A DNA stretch of 64,000 nt, taken from positions 27,019 through 91,018 of the forward strand of contig JANOJL010000070.1 in assembly GCA_031418715.1 (NCBI GenBank), in the 5' to 3' direction. The notes below the pieces were generated by a model. The model made no database searches and was not told the origin of the DNA. It was given only the letters and a program-made list of their open reading frames with translations. The stretch is from JANMDU01 sp031418715. GTDB lineage: Bacteria; Pseudomonadota; Gammaproteobacteria; Burkholderiales; Burkholderiaceae_C. Of the stretch, positions 35,336 through 43,871 are shown piece after piece (within the stretch, counting starts at the first letter, position 1; the number at the start of each line of letters is the position of its first letter). A program made the position numbers and the translations under genes.

Positions 35336-35725
35336 ATGACACACACCAACATCCGCCGCATCACCCTCACCGCCGCTTTGACTTTGGCCTTCGGCATCGC
35401 TCCAGCTTTTGCAGCAGGTAGCCACGATCACAGCCCAAAATTCGGCGGCATTGTGGTTGAAGCCAAAGACATGGATTATGAAATTGTCGCCAAGCCCGAT
35501 CTGCTGCAAATCTACTTGAGTGATCACGGCAAGCCAGCCAAAGTGGATAGCGGCAAAGCTAAAGTGACCCTGCTCAACGGCAGCGAAAAATCTGAAGCTG
35601 AGCTGCTACCTGTTGGTAGCAAACTTGAAGCAAAAGGCAGCTTCAAGGTCGCCAAAGGCACCAAAGGCATCGCTTTGGTCACGGTCGGCGGCAAGACCAG
35701 CACAGTTCGCTTTGAAATCAAATAA
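35336..35725 (+). CDS. Small secreted metal-operon protein resembling the CzcB N-terminal domain
   Basis: 129 residues. A clear signal peptide (ITLTAALTLAFGIAPAFA-A) leads to GSHDHSPKFGGIVVEAKDMDYEIVAKPDLLQIYLSDHGKPAKV, a beta-rich domain. Its layout parallels the Ig-like part of CzcB (HSDLFELVATVNQSQLVIYLDRYSSNEPV). It probably acts in the periplasm and may bind metal through its N-terminal HDH motif. An AAGGA site lies ahead of the chosen ATG. It follows czcA by 50 bases. No catalytic motif is seen. Confidence 0.78.
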   Translation: MTHTNIRRITLTAALTLAFGIAPAFAAGSHDHSPKFGGIVVEAKDMDYEIVAKPDLLQIYLSDHGKPAKVDSGKAKVTLLNGSEKSEAELLPVGSKLEAKGSFKVAKGTKGIALVTVGGKTSTVRFEIK

Positions 35726-35755
35726 GCCATCGACTCAAACCGCACTGAAACCCCC

Positions 35756-36388
35756 ATGGATTTGCCTGAACTCCTCGCTCTGATAGAAAAGTACGATGTC
35801 TGGGTGTATGGCGTATTGCTCAGCTATTGCTTAGGCAAAACCGGCCCACTGCCCATGCTAGCGGGTTTCGCAGCGGCGCAAGGTGCGTTGCGGCTAGACA
35901 TTCTAATCATCGTCACGCTCATGGGCAGCATCGCAGGCGGGCAATTGCGTTTTACGATCGGAAGGTTTGCTGCGCCTTGGGTTTGCCGCAAGTTCACCAG
36001 CGCTGCACCTTGGATCGCCTTGGCCAGCGCGGGCGTGGAGCGCTACAGCTTGCAAACCTTGCTGGCTTACCGTTTTGTGAAAGGCGCGTTCTCGCTCGTG
36101 GGCTTGGGCGCGGGAGCATCTTTGCTCGCTTGGCCTCGGCACGTGTTGATCGACAGCGCAGGCGCTTTGATTTGGATTAGCGCGATGGTTAGCATTGGCT
36201 GGGGCTTTGGGCAACTGGGCGCTGCGCTGGATCCGCGCTGGGCGGCTTATGTGGGGCTCACGCTGCTGGTGCTGTCTGCGTTGGCATTCGCTGTGTTGGG
36301 CAAGCGGATCAAAGCGCGTTTGCTACCCTTGGCTGAAAAAATCCTACAAGAGCGCATCGCAGGAAAAAATATCAGCAAAAATACTTGA
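35756..36388 (+). CDS. DedA/VTT-like inner-membrane protein
   Basis: 210 residues with about five hydrophobic segments. The region LPMLAGFAAAQGALRLDILIIVTLMGSIAGGQLRFTIGRFAAPW resembles the re-entrant loop region of DedA-family proteins (GxxxG and R within GRF). LAYRFVKGAFSLVGLGAGASLLAWPR fits the second conserved block. DedA proteins act in lipid flipping and membrane homeostasis. Its role within a metal operon is unclear. It lies 30 bases after the small secreted protein gene. Confidence 0.72.
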   Translation: MDLPELLALIEKYDVWVYGVLLSYCLGKTGPLPMLAGFAAAQGALRLDILIIVTLMGSIAGGQLRFTIGRFAAPWVCRKFTSAAPWIALASAGVERYSLQTLLAYRFVKGAFSLVGLGAGASLLAWPRHVLIDSAGALIWISAMVSIGWGFGQLGAALDPRWAAYVGLTLLVLSALAFAVLGKRIKARLLPLAEKILQERIAGKNISKNT

Positions 36389-36395
36389 TGTGCGC

Positions 36396-36426
36396 TTGAC
36401 ATTGAAGTGACTTCAAGGTTCATCAT
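36396..36426 (+). promoter_or_regulatory. Second CadR-like operator with leaderless promoter layout
   Basis: TTGACA (36396-36401), a 19-base spacer starting TTGAAGTGACTTCAAGG, and a weak -10 CATCAT (36421-36426). Its core is nearly identical to the operator at 28027, so the same regulator probably controls both. The -10 ends six bases before the ATG at 36433, which places transcription start on the initiation codon. Confidence 0.75.
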
Positions 36427-36432
36427 CCGAGT

Positions 36433-37230
36433 ATGAACACACACAACACCACCATTTATCCGCTGACTGGCCTGCACTGCGGTGCGTGTGTGAGCCGCGT
36501 GAGCAACGCGCTGGCGCCGCTAGCAGCCCAAGTCAGCGTCTCGCTCTCGCCGATGCAGGCCACGCTCACGGATGCACACGCGAGCTTGGATGATCTGCAA
36601 GCGGCGGTGCGCTCCGCAGGTGCTTACGAGCTGCTTCCTGCACCTTTTATAGAGCAAAAAGTACCAGTAGCCGTTATATTGCATGCGCAGAGCGCTATTA
36701 AAGATATAGCAGAAGAAACACCCCCCAGTTTCCTGGAAACCTATCGCCCGCTGCTAATGATCGTCGCCTATATCTTGGCAGGCAGTGTATTGATCCAGTT
36801 TGGCCAACACGCTGGCCACGGCATGAGCATCACGGAAAGCATCACAGCACATGAGACGATGCGCTATTTCATGGCAGGCTTTTTCCTCACGTTTTCTTTC
36901 TTCAAACTGCTCGACATAAAGGCCTTCGCCGATGCCTACGCCGGCTATGATTTATTGGCAGCCCGTTGGCACGGCTGGGGCTATGTGTATCCTTTCATCG
37001 AGCTGGCTTTGGGATTGGCCTATCTGTCCAACTTCCAGCCCCCGCTCACGAGTTGGGCAACGCTGCTCATTATGGGCTTTTCCGCCATCGGTGTGATCCG
37101 CGCTGTGATGAGCAAAACAAAGATCCAGTGCGCTTGTTTGGGCACCGTATTCCAACTGCCGATGAGCACCGTGACGATCATAGAAGACGTGGGCATGGTG
37201 CTCATGGCAGCATCAATGCTATATATTTAA
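36433..37230 (+). CDS. HMA domain fused to a MauE-like membrane protein
   Basis: 265 residues. Residues 1-70 form a heavy-metal-associated domain with GLHCGAC (C16, C19). A linker including a palindromic-repeat copy (about 75-95) leads to a four-helix MauE/DoxX-like membrane region (RPLLMIVAYILAGSVLIQFG, RYFMAGFFLTFSFFKLLDIKAFADAYAGYDLLA, YVYPFIELALGLAYL) containing a CAC motif in IQCACLGTVF. Such proteins may move metal or thiol redox equivalents across the inner membrane; that is inference. A decayed second copy lies at 53229-53480 behind a decayed copy of the same operator. Confidence 0.82.
   Translation: MNTHNTTIYPLTGLHCGACVSRVSNALAPLAAQVSVSLSPMQATLTDAHASLDDLQAAVRSAGAYELLPAPFIEQKVPVAVILHAQSAIKDIAEETPPSFLETYRPLLMIVAYILAGSVLIQFGQHAGHGMSITESITAHETMRYFMAGFFLTFSFFKLLDIKAFADAYAGYDLLAARWHGWGYVYPFIELALGLAYLSNFQPPLTSWATLLIMGFSAIGVIRAVMSKTKIQCACLGTVFQLPMSTVTIIEDVGMVLMAASMLYI
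36655..36711 (-). repeat. Palindromic repeat copy inside the HMA-MauE gene
   Basis: CAAAAAGTACCAGTAGCCG, TTATATTGCATGCGCAGAGC and GCTATTAAAGATATAGCAG follow the family in the tail-first orientation. The peptide is QKVPVAVILHAQSAIKDIAE, between the HMA domain and the first membrane helix, in the frame shared with the czcB copy. Confidence 0.8.
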
Positions 37231-37309
37231 TACCAATAGAGGCACATCGCAGGAGGGCAAACTGCCTTTTGAGCGAACCCCTTTTTCTCTTTTTTGAGTG
37301 ACGCATCTC

Positions 37310-37315
37310 TATAAT
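37310..37315 (+). promoter_or_regulatory. -10 hexamer six bases ahead of a start codon
   Basis: A perfect TATAAT (37310-37315) is followed by six bases and then the ATG at 37322, so transcription would begin at or next to the start codon. No clear -35 was seen. Confidence 0.5.
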
Positions 37316-37321
37316 CAATTT

Positions 37322-37717
37322 ATGCTGAGTCGCCTCGCCCTTCAGATCCTCGTTACGCTGCAATTACTCGCTGCGCTGGCATGGCCTGCGAGCGCCAGTG
37401 CCGGCGAAAATACGCAGCACGCAGTCTTGCATGCTGTGTTGGCGCAGCATCATCACAACGATACGATGGCGCACCACCATGATCATGACCACTGCCATGA
37501 CAACGATTTGCAGTTGAATGCGCCTGATGCACCCTACCTCGCCTCCAGCGAAGCTAATGCAGAGCATCATCATCACCATGATTTCAATGTGAACATGGCG
37601 CTGCTGCCCATGCAAAGCCAACTCGCCGCCAGAGCGCCCGCCATTCAAAACTCGCGCATCTTGCCGGCCATGCACAGCGCCGAGCGGCGCATGCATCTGC
37701 GCCCACCCCAAGCCTGA
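37322..37717 (+). CDS. Secreted His-rich protein
   Basis: 131 residues. A signal peptide (ALQILVTLQLLAALAWPASASA-G) is followed by two clusters of histidine (QHHHNDTMAHHHDHDHCHDND and EHHHHHD) and an RRMHLRPPQA end. It is likely a periplasmic buffer for Cu, Zn or Ni. It resembles the CzcI/CopL-like small proteins elsewhere in the island in layout but not in detail. The start at 37322 is chosen because the signal peptide then begins properly and a -10 hexamer lies at 37310. Confidence 0.7.
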   Translation: MLSRLALQILVTLQLLAALAWPASASAGENTQHAVLHAVLAQHHHNDTMAHHHDHDHCHDNDLQLNAPDAPYLASSEANAEHHHHHDFNVNMALLPMQSQLAARAPAIQNSRILPAMHSAERRMHLRPPQA

Positions 37718-37797
37718 TTCCAAAAACGCTCTGCCTTGCCCCGCCCCAGCCTGCGCTGATGGTGGGATTGCTTTGTTTCTCTTTTTGGACATCACAC

Positions 37798-38619
37798 ATG
37801 ATTCATTCTTTATTTTTCTGGCGTACAAAACACCGATGGCTGCTCACGGCCTTAGTGATCGCGCTGTTGGCTTTTGCGCTGCCACTCGATGTTTGGGCAC
37901 ACGGCATTTCTGAGGCCGACAAAGAGCTCATGCTCAGCGGCGGCTATCTGCGCTATGTGAGCCTGGGTGCCACACACATGCTCACAGGCTATGACCATTT
38001 GCTCTTTTTATTTGGTGTGGTGTTTTTTTTAGCGAACATGCGCGATGTGGTTAAGTTCGTCACGGTGTTCACATTGGGGCACTGCATCACGCTGATCTTG
38101 GCAACCTTCTTCCAGATCACTTGGAATTACTACCTGATCGACGCCATCATCGCCATCAGCGTGATGTACAAGGCGTTTGACAACAACGGCGGCTTTCAGA
38201 AGGTGCTGAAGGTGGCCTCGCCTAACCTGATGTGGATGGTGTTTGGCTTTGGTCTGCTGCACGGCTTTGGCCTCTCCACGCGCTTGCAGCAATTGCCGCT
38301 GGGCGATGAAGCGCTGCCGATGCTGGGACGCATTTTGAGCTTCAACGTGGGCGTGGAGCTTGGGCAGATTGCGGCGCTGGCTGTGATGCTATCGTTGCTC
38401 GCACTGTGGCGCAAACGTGCTTCTTTTGCCCAGTGGAGCTATGCAGCCAACTTGCTGCTGCTATGGATCGGCGGCGGCCTGTTGGTGATGCAGATGCACG
38501 GCTATTGGCACGACAGCCACCCCGATGATTTCCGTTTCCCCGTCAAAAAGCATCAGCATGCACACGAAGACATGGAGATCAACAAAACGGACAATGACAG
38601 CCGCAACACGCTGAAATAA
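37798..38619 (+). CDS. HupE/UreJ-like membrane protein
   Basis: 273 residues. A leader (LTALVIALLAFALPLDVWA-HG) is followed by HMLTGYDHLLFLFGVVFFLANMRDVVKFVTVFTLGHCITLILATF, a strong HupE/UreJ signature with conserved H, D and H residues, then four further membrane helices. HupE/UreJ proteins are proposed nickel or cobalt permeases. The C-terminal tail is His-rich (KKHQHAHED). The neighbouring gene for a secreted His-rich protein fits a shared metal substrate. Direction of transport is unknown. Confidence 0.82.
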   Translation: MIHSLFFWRTKHRWLLTALVIALLAFALPLDVWAHGISEADKELMLSGGYLRYVSLGATHMLTGYDHLLFLFGVVFFLANMRDVVKFVTVFTLGHCITLILATFFQITWNYYLIDAIIAISVMYKAFDNNGGFQKVLKVASPNLMWMVFGFGLLHGFGLSTRLQQLPLGDEALPMLGRILSFNVGVELGQIAALAVMLSLLALWRKRASFAQWSYAANLLLLWIGGGLLVMQMHGYWHDSHPDDFRFPVKKHQHAHEDMEINKTDNDSRNTLK

Positions 38620-38635
38620 GCTATCGATACTTTTT

Positions 38636-38671
38636 GCCAGCGCAGCTTGTCCACGGCAAGCGAGCGTTGGC
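38636..38671 (+). terminator. Stable hairpin after the HupE-like gene
   Basis: GCCAGCGC (38636-38643) pairs with GCGTTGGC (38664-38671) and GCTTG (38645-38649) with CAAGC (38657-38661). It is followed by GGTTT, a poor U-tract, so termination would be partial. It separates two gene groups. Confidence 0.4.
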
Positions 38672-38707
38672 GGTTTAATCACTTCTCTTTATTTTTTAGG
38701 AATCATC

Positions 38708-39058
38708 ATGCGTACCCTCATATCTCTTACCGCCTCTATGCTCATCAGCTTCGCTTCTGCCAGCGCATTCGCTGATAAAGGTAACGCCTGCCACTTCCAC
38801 GGCAACAAACCAGCTCTTGAAGCCACCGTGGTAGGCTGTGCGGACGCGCGGCGCGATGCGCTCGTCAAATCGGGAAAATTACACAACTCTTGGAGCGGCA
38901 TCAAGCACGACAAGATCGAGCAGATCGACGGCAAGAAAGGCAAAGAATGGAAACTCAGCTACAAGAATCCCAACTCGCCTGAGAAAGACAAGCAAGCCTT
39001 GTATCTCTTTTACACCGCACCGGGCAACTTCATTGCCGCCAACCACACCGGCCAATGA
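38708..39058 (+). CDS. Small secreted protein of unknown function
   Basis: 116 residues. The signal peptide MRTLISLTASMLISFASASAF-A precedes DKGNACHFHGNKPALEATVVGCADARRDALVKSGKLHNSWSGIKHDKIEQIDGKKGKEWKLSY. The HFH motif and two Cys suggest metal binding. I recall similar short proteins annotated only by DUF number. Its stop overlaps the next start (ATGA), so it is translationally coupled to the DMT exporter, which suggests it serves that transporter. Confidence 0.7.
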   Translation: MRTLISLTASMLISFASASAFADKGNACHFHGNKPALEATVVGCADARRDALVKSGKLHNSWSGIKHDKIEQIDGKKGKEWKLSYKNPNSPEKDKQALYLFYTAPGNFIAANHTGQ

Positions 39059-40128
39059 ACGACCCGCACCCCACCGCGCACGACGGCAGCAAGCCCGCCC
39101 TGCGCGGCGGCTTACTGGCCTTGCTGGCCGCCGCGCTTTTCGGCCTGAGCACACCGCTCACGCAGCGCTGGGGCTTGGGCATGGGCGCGTTTACCACTGC
39201 CGCCCTGCTCTACGTCGGCGCGACTCTAGTGGGCGTACTCTCTGTGCGCGGCATCTCGCGCGAGGCGCGGCTGCAAAGGCGTGATGCACCGCGCCTGCTG
39301 GCGATGGCGGCTTTTGGCGCAGTGATCGGGCCGGTGGCGCTCGCATGGGGCTTGCAGCGCACCAGCGGTGCCAGCGCTTCCCTGCTCTTGGCGCTGGAAG
39401 CGGTGTTCACGGCCGTGTTGGCTTGGGCTTGGTATCGGGAGAGTATGGACAAGCGCGTGTGGGCTGCTGTGCTGCTTCTCGTGACAGGCGGCTTCGTGTT
39501 GGTGCTGGAGCAAGGCTTGGCTGGCTCGACGCAACTACTGGGCTTGCTCGCAGTGGGCGTGGCCACTGCCGCTTGGGGCATTGACAACACGCTCTCGCGC
39601 GGAGTGGCCGATCGAGATCCGGGTCAGGTGATTTTGATCAAATCCCTGCTGGGCTGCTGCGCTACCGGCTGTATCGCTTGGCTGAGCGCCGAGCCCGCGC
39701 CGCAAGCTTGGGCGATGCTGGGCGTGTTTGCCGTGGGCGCAACGGGCTATGGCGTGAGCCTGCGTTTGTATTTGCTGGCGCAGCGCAGTTTCGGTGCGGC
39801 GCGCACAGGCTCGGTGTTTGCGTTTGCCCCTTTCATTGGCGCTATCGCAGCGTATGCGCTGGGCGAGCGTGCATTCAGCCTCTGGTTCATGCTCGGCGGC
39901 GCATTGATGCTCATTGGCGTCTGGCTACATCTATCGGAAGACCACGGCCACGAGCACGCTCACGAACCGCTGGCGCACGAACATGCCCATAACCACAGCG
40001 ATGGCCACCACACCCACGCGCATGATCCCATGCCGACGAGCCCGCACAGCCACCCGCATATCCACGCTGCGATGCGGCACAGCCACGCCCACGTACCGGA
40101 TTTGCACCACCAGCATGGACATGGCTAG
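39055..40128 (+). CDS. EamA/DMT-family transporter with His-rich cytoplasmic tail
   Basis: 357 residues. Ten hydrophobic segments in two EamA repeats (LLALLAAALFGLSTPLTQRWGLGMGAF; LLAVGVATAAWGIDNTLSRGVADRDPGQV) occupy residues 15-295. The last 60 residues form an extreme His-rich tail (SEDHGHEHAHEP, HEHAHNHSDGHHTHAHD, HSHPHIHAAMRHSHAH). DMT proteins export small metabolites; with this tail, a metal or metal-chelate substrate is suggested. It is coupled to the small secreted protein gene ahead. The N terminus may be cytoplasmic. Confidence 0.82.
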   Translation: MNDPHPTAHDGSKPALRGGLLALLAAALFGLSTPLTQRWGLGMGAFTTAALLYVGATLVGVLSVRGISREARLQRRDAPRLLAMAAFGAVIGPVALAWGLQRTSGASASLLLALEAVFTAVLAWAWYRESMDKRVWAAVLLLVTGGFVLVLEQGLAGSTQLLGLLAVGVATAAWGIDNTLSRGVADRDPGQVILIKSLLGCCATGCIAWLSAEPAPQAWAMLGVFAVGATGYGVSLRLYLLAQRSFGAARTGSVFAFAPFIGAIAAYALGERAFSLWFMLGGALMLIGVWLHLSEDHGHEHAHEPLAHEHAHNHSDGHHTHAHDPMPTSPHSHPHIHAAMRHSHAHVPDLHHQHGHG

Positions 40129-40192
40129 AAGCGGTGTACATGGGGCAATCGAAGCACTCGAGCGAAGATGAGGAACTTTTCTCTGAATACGT

Positions 40193-40198
40193 TATCAT
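40193..40198 (+). promoter_or_regulatory. -10 hexamer six bases ahead of a start codon
   Basis: TATCAT (40193-40198) is followed by six bases and the ATG at 40205. The paralogous gene at 53532 has the same TATCAT-six-bases-start layout (53520-53525). Confidence 0.55.
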
Positions 40199-40204
40199 GA
40201 TGTC

Positions 40205-40594
40205 ATGCGCCGCATCCTGTTTTGTCTGCTGATCCTACTGACCGCCTTTCGCGGCATGGTGGGCGATGCCATGGCTTATAGCATGACGCAACAAGCCTTG
40301 CATAATACGAGCGCTACTGAATTAGTAGCGCCTAGCGCAGATTTTGTGCGGGCGGATGGCGATTTTTCCTCTCTAAAATCGTCTTCGATGCCGTGCCATG
40401 AGGCGACTGCAGATGCGGCGACAGATACACCGACGCATGCCTGCGGCTCGTGCATGGTCTGTCATTCACCAATGCTTGAGCGTAAAGCAGTCGTTACAAG
40501 CCTGACCAAGCCGATGACTGCTTACACCCTGTCGCAAGAACGCGACTGGGCCAATGCGGATCTGTTCCGCCTACAAAAACCACCTGTTTCCTGA
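40205..40594 (+). CDS. Secreted Cys/His protein, CopL-like (first copy)
   Basis: 129 residues. A hydrophobic leader (MRRILFCLLILLTAFRGMVGDAMAY) is followed by a variable segment containing a palindromic-repeat copy, then SSMPCHEATADAATDTPTHACGSCMVCHSPM with an MPCH motif and a C-x2-C-x2-CH cluster. The protein at 53532 shares the leader (VGDAMAY), the MPCHE motif and the CxxCxxC cluster and is a paralog. Such proteins sit in copper operons and may bind Cu in the periplasm; the exact role is unknown. Confidence 0.72.
   Translation: MRRILFCLLILLTAFRGMVGDAMAYSMTQQALHNTSATELVAPSADFVRADGDFSSLKSSSMPCHEATADAATDTPTHACGSCMVCHSPMLERKAVVTSLTKPMTAYTLSQERDWANADLFRLQKPPVS
40312..40368 (+). repeat. Palindromic repeat copy inside the CopL-like gene
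   Basis: GCTACTGAATTAGTAGC, then CTAGCGCAG, GCGGGCGGATGGCGATTTTT follow the family head-first. The peptide is TELVAPSADFVRADGDF. The frame is the same as in the FIST, purH and signal-peptide copies. The paralog at 53532 lacks this segment, consistent with insertion. Confidence 0.65.
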
Positions 40595-40663
40595 GTTTTC
40601 CTACCCTAGGTGCGTCTGCAATTTGCAAATTGCAGATGTCTTCCCAGTTTTTTGGAGACTCAG

Positions 40664-40996
40664 ATGATTTTCATTTTTTCAAACCGCTTTGCCTGGGCCA
40701 TTGTTTCATTCATCGGCCTCATTTTTCCCAGCTCAGCCGCGCTGGCAGACAACAGCAGTAAGGCCGAAACCAACGTACCCTCAGTGACCTACCGCAGCGT
40801 ATTCCGCGAAACATCGCTTGGCGTAGAGCAAGAAAAGCTCGATTGGCGCAAAGCCAACGATGACGTGGGTAAATTCACGCGCGGACATGTGGACATCCTC
40901 AAACAAGAGGAAATGGATGGCAAGGCGATGGATAAGAAAGCAATGGACACCAAAGCCATGCCCACCAAGACCGCACCCGCGCCGCACAAACATTAA
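40664..40996 (+). CDS. Small secreted protein ahead of the copper efflux genes
   Basis: 110 residues. The signal peptide (FAWAIVSFIGLIFPSSAALA-D) is followed by a charged segment VTYRSVFRETSLGVEQEKLDWRKANDDVGKFTRGHVDILKQEE and a Met/Lys repeat tail (DGKAMDKKAMDTKAMPTKT) ending PHKH. The central segment resembles small proteins preceding copper TolC/CopB genes in Burkholderiales, but I cannot name it. The Met-rich tail and terminal His suggest copper binding. The next gene starts ten bases on. Confidence 0.68.
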   Translation: MIFIFSNRFAWAIVSFIGLIFPSSAALADNSSKAETNVPSVTYRSVFRETSLGVEQEKLDWRKANDDVGKFTRGHVDILKQEEMDGKAMDKKAMDTKAMPTKTAPAPHKH

Positions 40997-41006
40997 GGGG
41001 GCCACT

Positions 41007-42431
41007 ATGCCTTTACACAAAACACTTCTGGCGCTTGCCTGCACCACTTTGCTGGCAGGTTGCGCCAGCCTCTCCCCCGATGGCGGTGCATCAGGCATTC
41101 AAGATCAAGCCGCGCTGAGCCTCAAAGCCTATGGCGTGCAAGACGCGAAACTGGCGACTGCGCCCACCGAGCAAACAGACGCTGCTGTGAAGACCATGCT
41201 GTCCACACCGCTGTCGATGGACAACGCCGTGCGGATTGCCCTGCTCAACAGCCCAGCGATCAGCAGCAGCATGGCGCAGCTGCGCATCAGCGAGGCAGAC
41301 CGCGTGCAAGCGGCTACGCTGCCCAATCCGCATTTCTCATTCATGCGCGCTGTAGAAGGCGACAAGGTGATGATCGAGCGCGCCATTGGGCTCAACATCA
41401 TGGGCATCATTGCCCTGCCCTGGCGCAGCCAGTGGCAAGGCCAGCAGCTCGAATTGGCTAAGCTGCAAGCTGCGCAAGATGTGGTGCGCTTAGCAGCGGA
41501 TACACGTAAAGCATGGATCAGCGCAGTGGCTGCACAGCAAAGCGCGCAATATGCTGCGCAGGCAAAAATTGCAGCTGAGGCGGCGGGCGAGCTGGCGCGG
41601 CGATTGGCACGTGTGGGCAATTGGAGCAAACTCAGCCAAGCCAAAGAGCAAACCATGCTGGCTGATGCTGCAACGATGCAGGCCAAGGCAGAAAATGCCG
41701 CTTTCTCGGAGCGCGAAAAACTGATTCGCCTGATGGGCCTGTGGGGCGGGCAAACGCAATTTAAATTGCCTGATCGCTTGCCTGATTTACCCAAAGATGT
41801 GCGCGATTCGCAAGGCATTGAAGCGCAGGCTTTATCGCAGCGTTTAGACGTTCGCGCCGCCGCGATGCAAGCCGGTTATGTTGCTAATTCCTTGGGTTTC
41901 GTGCGAGCTGCGGGCTTCATCAACGCACTCGATCTCAAGCTGATGCGCGAGAGGACCACAGATCAAACCACAGGCGATATAGAACGCAAGCGCGGCTGGG
42001 AACTGGAGCTGCCAATTCCTTTGTTTGACTGGGGCGGCGCAGCCAATGCACGCTCGCAAGCTGTCTACATGCAATCAGTGGCTCAGGTGCGCAAGACTGC
42101 CGTGACCGCTCGCAGCGAAGCTCGCGAGGCATGGCACAGCTACCGCACGGCGCACGATATCGCCAAGCATTACCGCGACGAAATCGTGCCGCTGCGTAAA
42201 TTCATCAACGATGAAACCCTACTGCGCTACAACGGCATGTTGATCAGCGTGTTTGAGTTGTTTAGCGACACCCGCACCAACATCCTTACGGTCAGCGCCA
42301 GCATCGATGCACTTCGTGATTTTTGGTTGATTGAAACAGATTTACAAACCGCCCTCACCGGCACATCGCCCGGCGGGCTGGCTGGCCTGCAAGCCGGCGC
42401 AGCCGCTGGCGGCGAAGCAAAAGGACATTAA
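41007..42431 (+). CDS. TolC-type outer-membrane lipoprotein
   Basis: 474 residues. The leader ends LLAGCASL, a lipobox. Two OEP repeats follow (MDNAVRIALLNSPAISSSMAQLRISEADRVQAATLPNPHFSF; ELELPIPLFDWGGAANARSQAVYMQ). It forms an outer-membrane channel and is distinct from czcC upstream. It is next to a multicopper oxidase gene, two bases beyond its stop, so a copper role is likely. No inner-membrane partner gene lies beside it; it could work with CzcBA or another pump. Confidence 0.83.
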   Translation: MPLHKTLLALACTTLLAGCASLSPDGGASGIQDQAALSLKAYGVQDAKLATAPTEQTDAAVKTMLSTPLSMDNAVRIALLNSPAISSSMAQLRISEADRVQAATLPNPHFSFMRAVEGDKVMIERAIGLNIMGIIALPWRSQWQGQQLELAKLQAAQDVVRLAADTRKAWISAVAAQQSAQYAAQAKIAAEAAGELARRLARVGNWSKLSQAKEQTMLADAATMQAKAENAAFSEREKLIRLMGLWGGQTQFKLPDRLPDLPKDVRDSQGIEAQALSQRLDVRAAAMQAGYVANSLGFVRAAGFINALDLKLMRERTTDQTTGDIERKRGWELELPIPLFDWGGAANARSQAVYMQSVAQVRKTAVTARSEAREAWHSYRTAHDIAKHYRDEIVPLRKFINDETLLRYNGMLISVFELFSDTRTNILTVSASIDALRDFWLIETDLQTALTGTSPGGLAGLQAGAAAGGEAKGH

Positions 42432-42433
42432 AG

Positions 42434-43864
42434 ATGGACCGCAGAAATTTCTTCAGCTCAGCAACCCTGGGCGCAACCGCTCTGGCCGCTACTGCCGCCA
42501 GCGTGAGCAAGGTAGCCATGGCGGCTCTGCCCGAGCCCGTAATGCAGCCCAAGCCGGACACCATGCCGCCGCTCATTCCCCAATCTGGCCGCCCCTACAA
42601 CCCCGTCGTCACGCTCAACGGCTGGACGCTGCCTTGGCGCATGAACAACGGCGTGAAAGAGTTTCACCTCGTTGCCGAGCCCGTGGTGCGCGAAATGACG
42701 CCCGGCTTCAAGGTCAATATGTGGGGCTACAACGGGCAGTCGCCGGGACCCACGATTGAAGTGGTGGAAGGTGATCGTGTTCGCTTATTTGTCACCAATA
42801 AGCTGCCCGAGCACACCACGATTCATTGGCATGGCCAGCGCCTGCCTAATGGCATGGACGGCGTGGGCGGTTTGAATCAAAAGCAAATTCCCGTGGGCAA
42901 AACCTTTGTTTATGAATTCATCGCGCGCAGGCCAGGCACTTTCATGTATCACCCGCACGCGGACGAGATGACACAAATGGCCATGGGCATGATGGGCTTT
43001 TGGGTCACGCACCCCAAGGAAAAGCATCCTCTAATCGATGAGGTCAGCCGTGATTTTTGCTTCCTGCTCAATTCTTACGATATTGACCCGGGCAGCATGA
43101 CCCCGAAGATCATGACCATGCTGGATCAAAACATCTGGAGTTGGAACAGCCGCGTCTTTCCTGGCATTGACACACTCAATGTGAAGCACAACGACAAGGT
43201 GCGCATTCGTATCGGTAACCTGACGATGACCAACCACCCGATTCATCTACACGGCCATGAATTCCTCGTGACTGGCACCGATGGCGGGCCCACACCCAAA
43301 TCCACGCGCTGGTACGAAGTGACGACTGATGTGGCTGTGGGCCAAATGCGGCAGATTGAGTTCCTTGCGGATGAGGAGGGCGATTGGGCCTTCCATTGTC
43401 ATAAGAGTCATCACACGATGAATGCCATGGGGCACGACATACCGACGATGATTGGCGTGGATCACAAAGGTTTGGTCAAAAAAATCCAACAAAGCATCCC
43501 AGACTACATGGTCATGGGCGAGCGAGGCATGGCTGATATGGGCGAGATGGAAATGGAGCTGCCCGACAACACCGCGCCCATGATGACGGGCACGGGCCCC
43601 TATGGCCCAGTCGAGATGGGCGGCATGTTCACTATGGTCAAGGTACGCAAAGACCAAAAACCGGGCGATTACAAAGACCCGGGTTGGTACAAGCAACCAC
43701 CCGGCACACAAGCTTTTGAATGGACGGGCGCATTACCTGAGCCGGCACGTTTCTTGTCCGAGCAAAAAGCCAATAACGGCTTTGTACCCGGCTTAAACAA
43801 CCTACCCGAGGCCAAACCACTCACAGTAGATATCCGCAAGCCACCTGCAGGCATGAAGCACTGA
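42434..43864 (+). CDS. Multicopper oxidase with Tat signal
   Basis: 476 residues. The twin-arginine leader is MDRRNFFSSATLGATALAATAA. All copper-site motifs are present: TTIHWHGQRLPNGMDGVGG, MYHPHADEMTQMAMGMMGF, HPIHLHGHEF, and the type 1 site DWAFHCHKSHHTMNAMGH. The Met-rich stretch MADMGEMEMELPDNTAPMM resembles that of CueO/CopA-type oxidases. It would oxidise Cu(I) in the periplasm and lower its toxicity. It follows the TolC-type gene directly. Confidence 0.92.
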   Translation: MDRRNFFSSATLGATALAATAASVSKVAMAALPEPVMQPKPDTMPPLIPQSGRPYNPVVTLNGWTLPWRMNNGVKEFHLVAEPVVREMTPGFKVNMWGYNGQSPGPTIEVVEGDRVRLFVTNKLPEHTTIHWHGQRLPNGMDGVGGLNQKQIPVGKTFVYEFIARRPGTFMYHPHADEMTQMAMGMMGFWVTHPKEKHPLIDEVSRDFCFLLNSYDIDPGSMTPKIMTMLDQNIWSWNSRVFPGIDTLNVKHNDKVRIRIGNLTMTNHPIHLHGHEFLVTGTDGGPTPKSTRWYEVTTDVAVGQMRQIEFLADEEGDWAFHCHKSHHTMNAMGHDIPTMIGVDHKGLVKKIQQSIPDYMVMGERGMADMGEMEMELPDNTAPMMTGTGPYGPVEMGGMFTMVKVRKDQKPGDYKDPGWYKQPPGTQAFEWTGALPEPARFLSEQKANNGFVPGLNNLPEAKPLTVDIRKPPAGMKH

Positions 43865-43871
43865 GCCAGAG

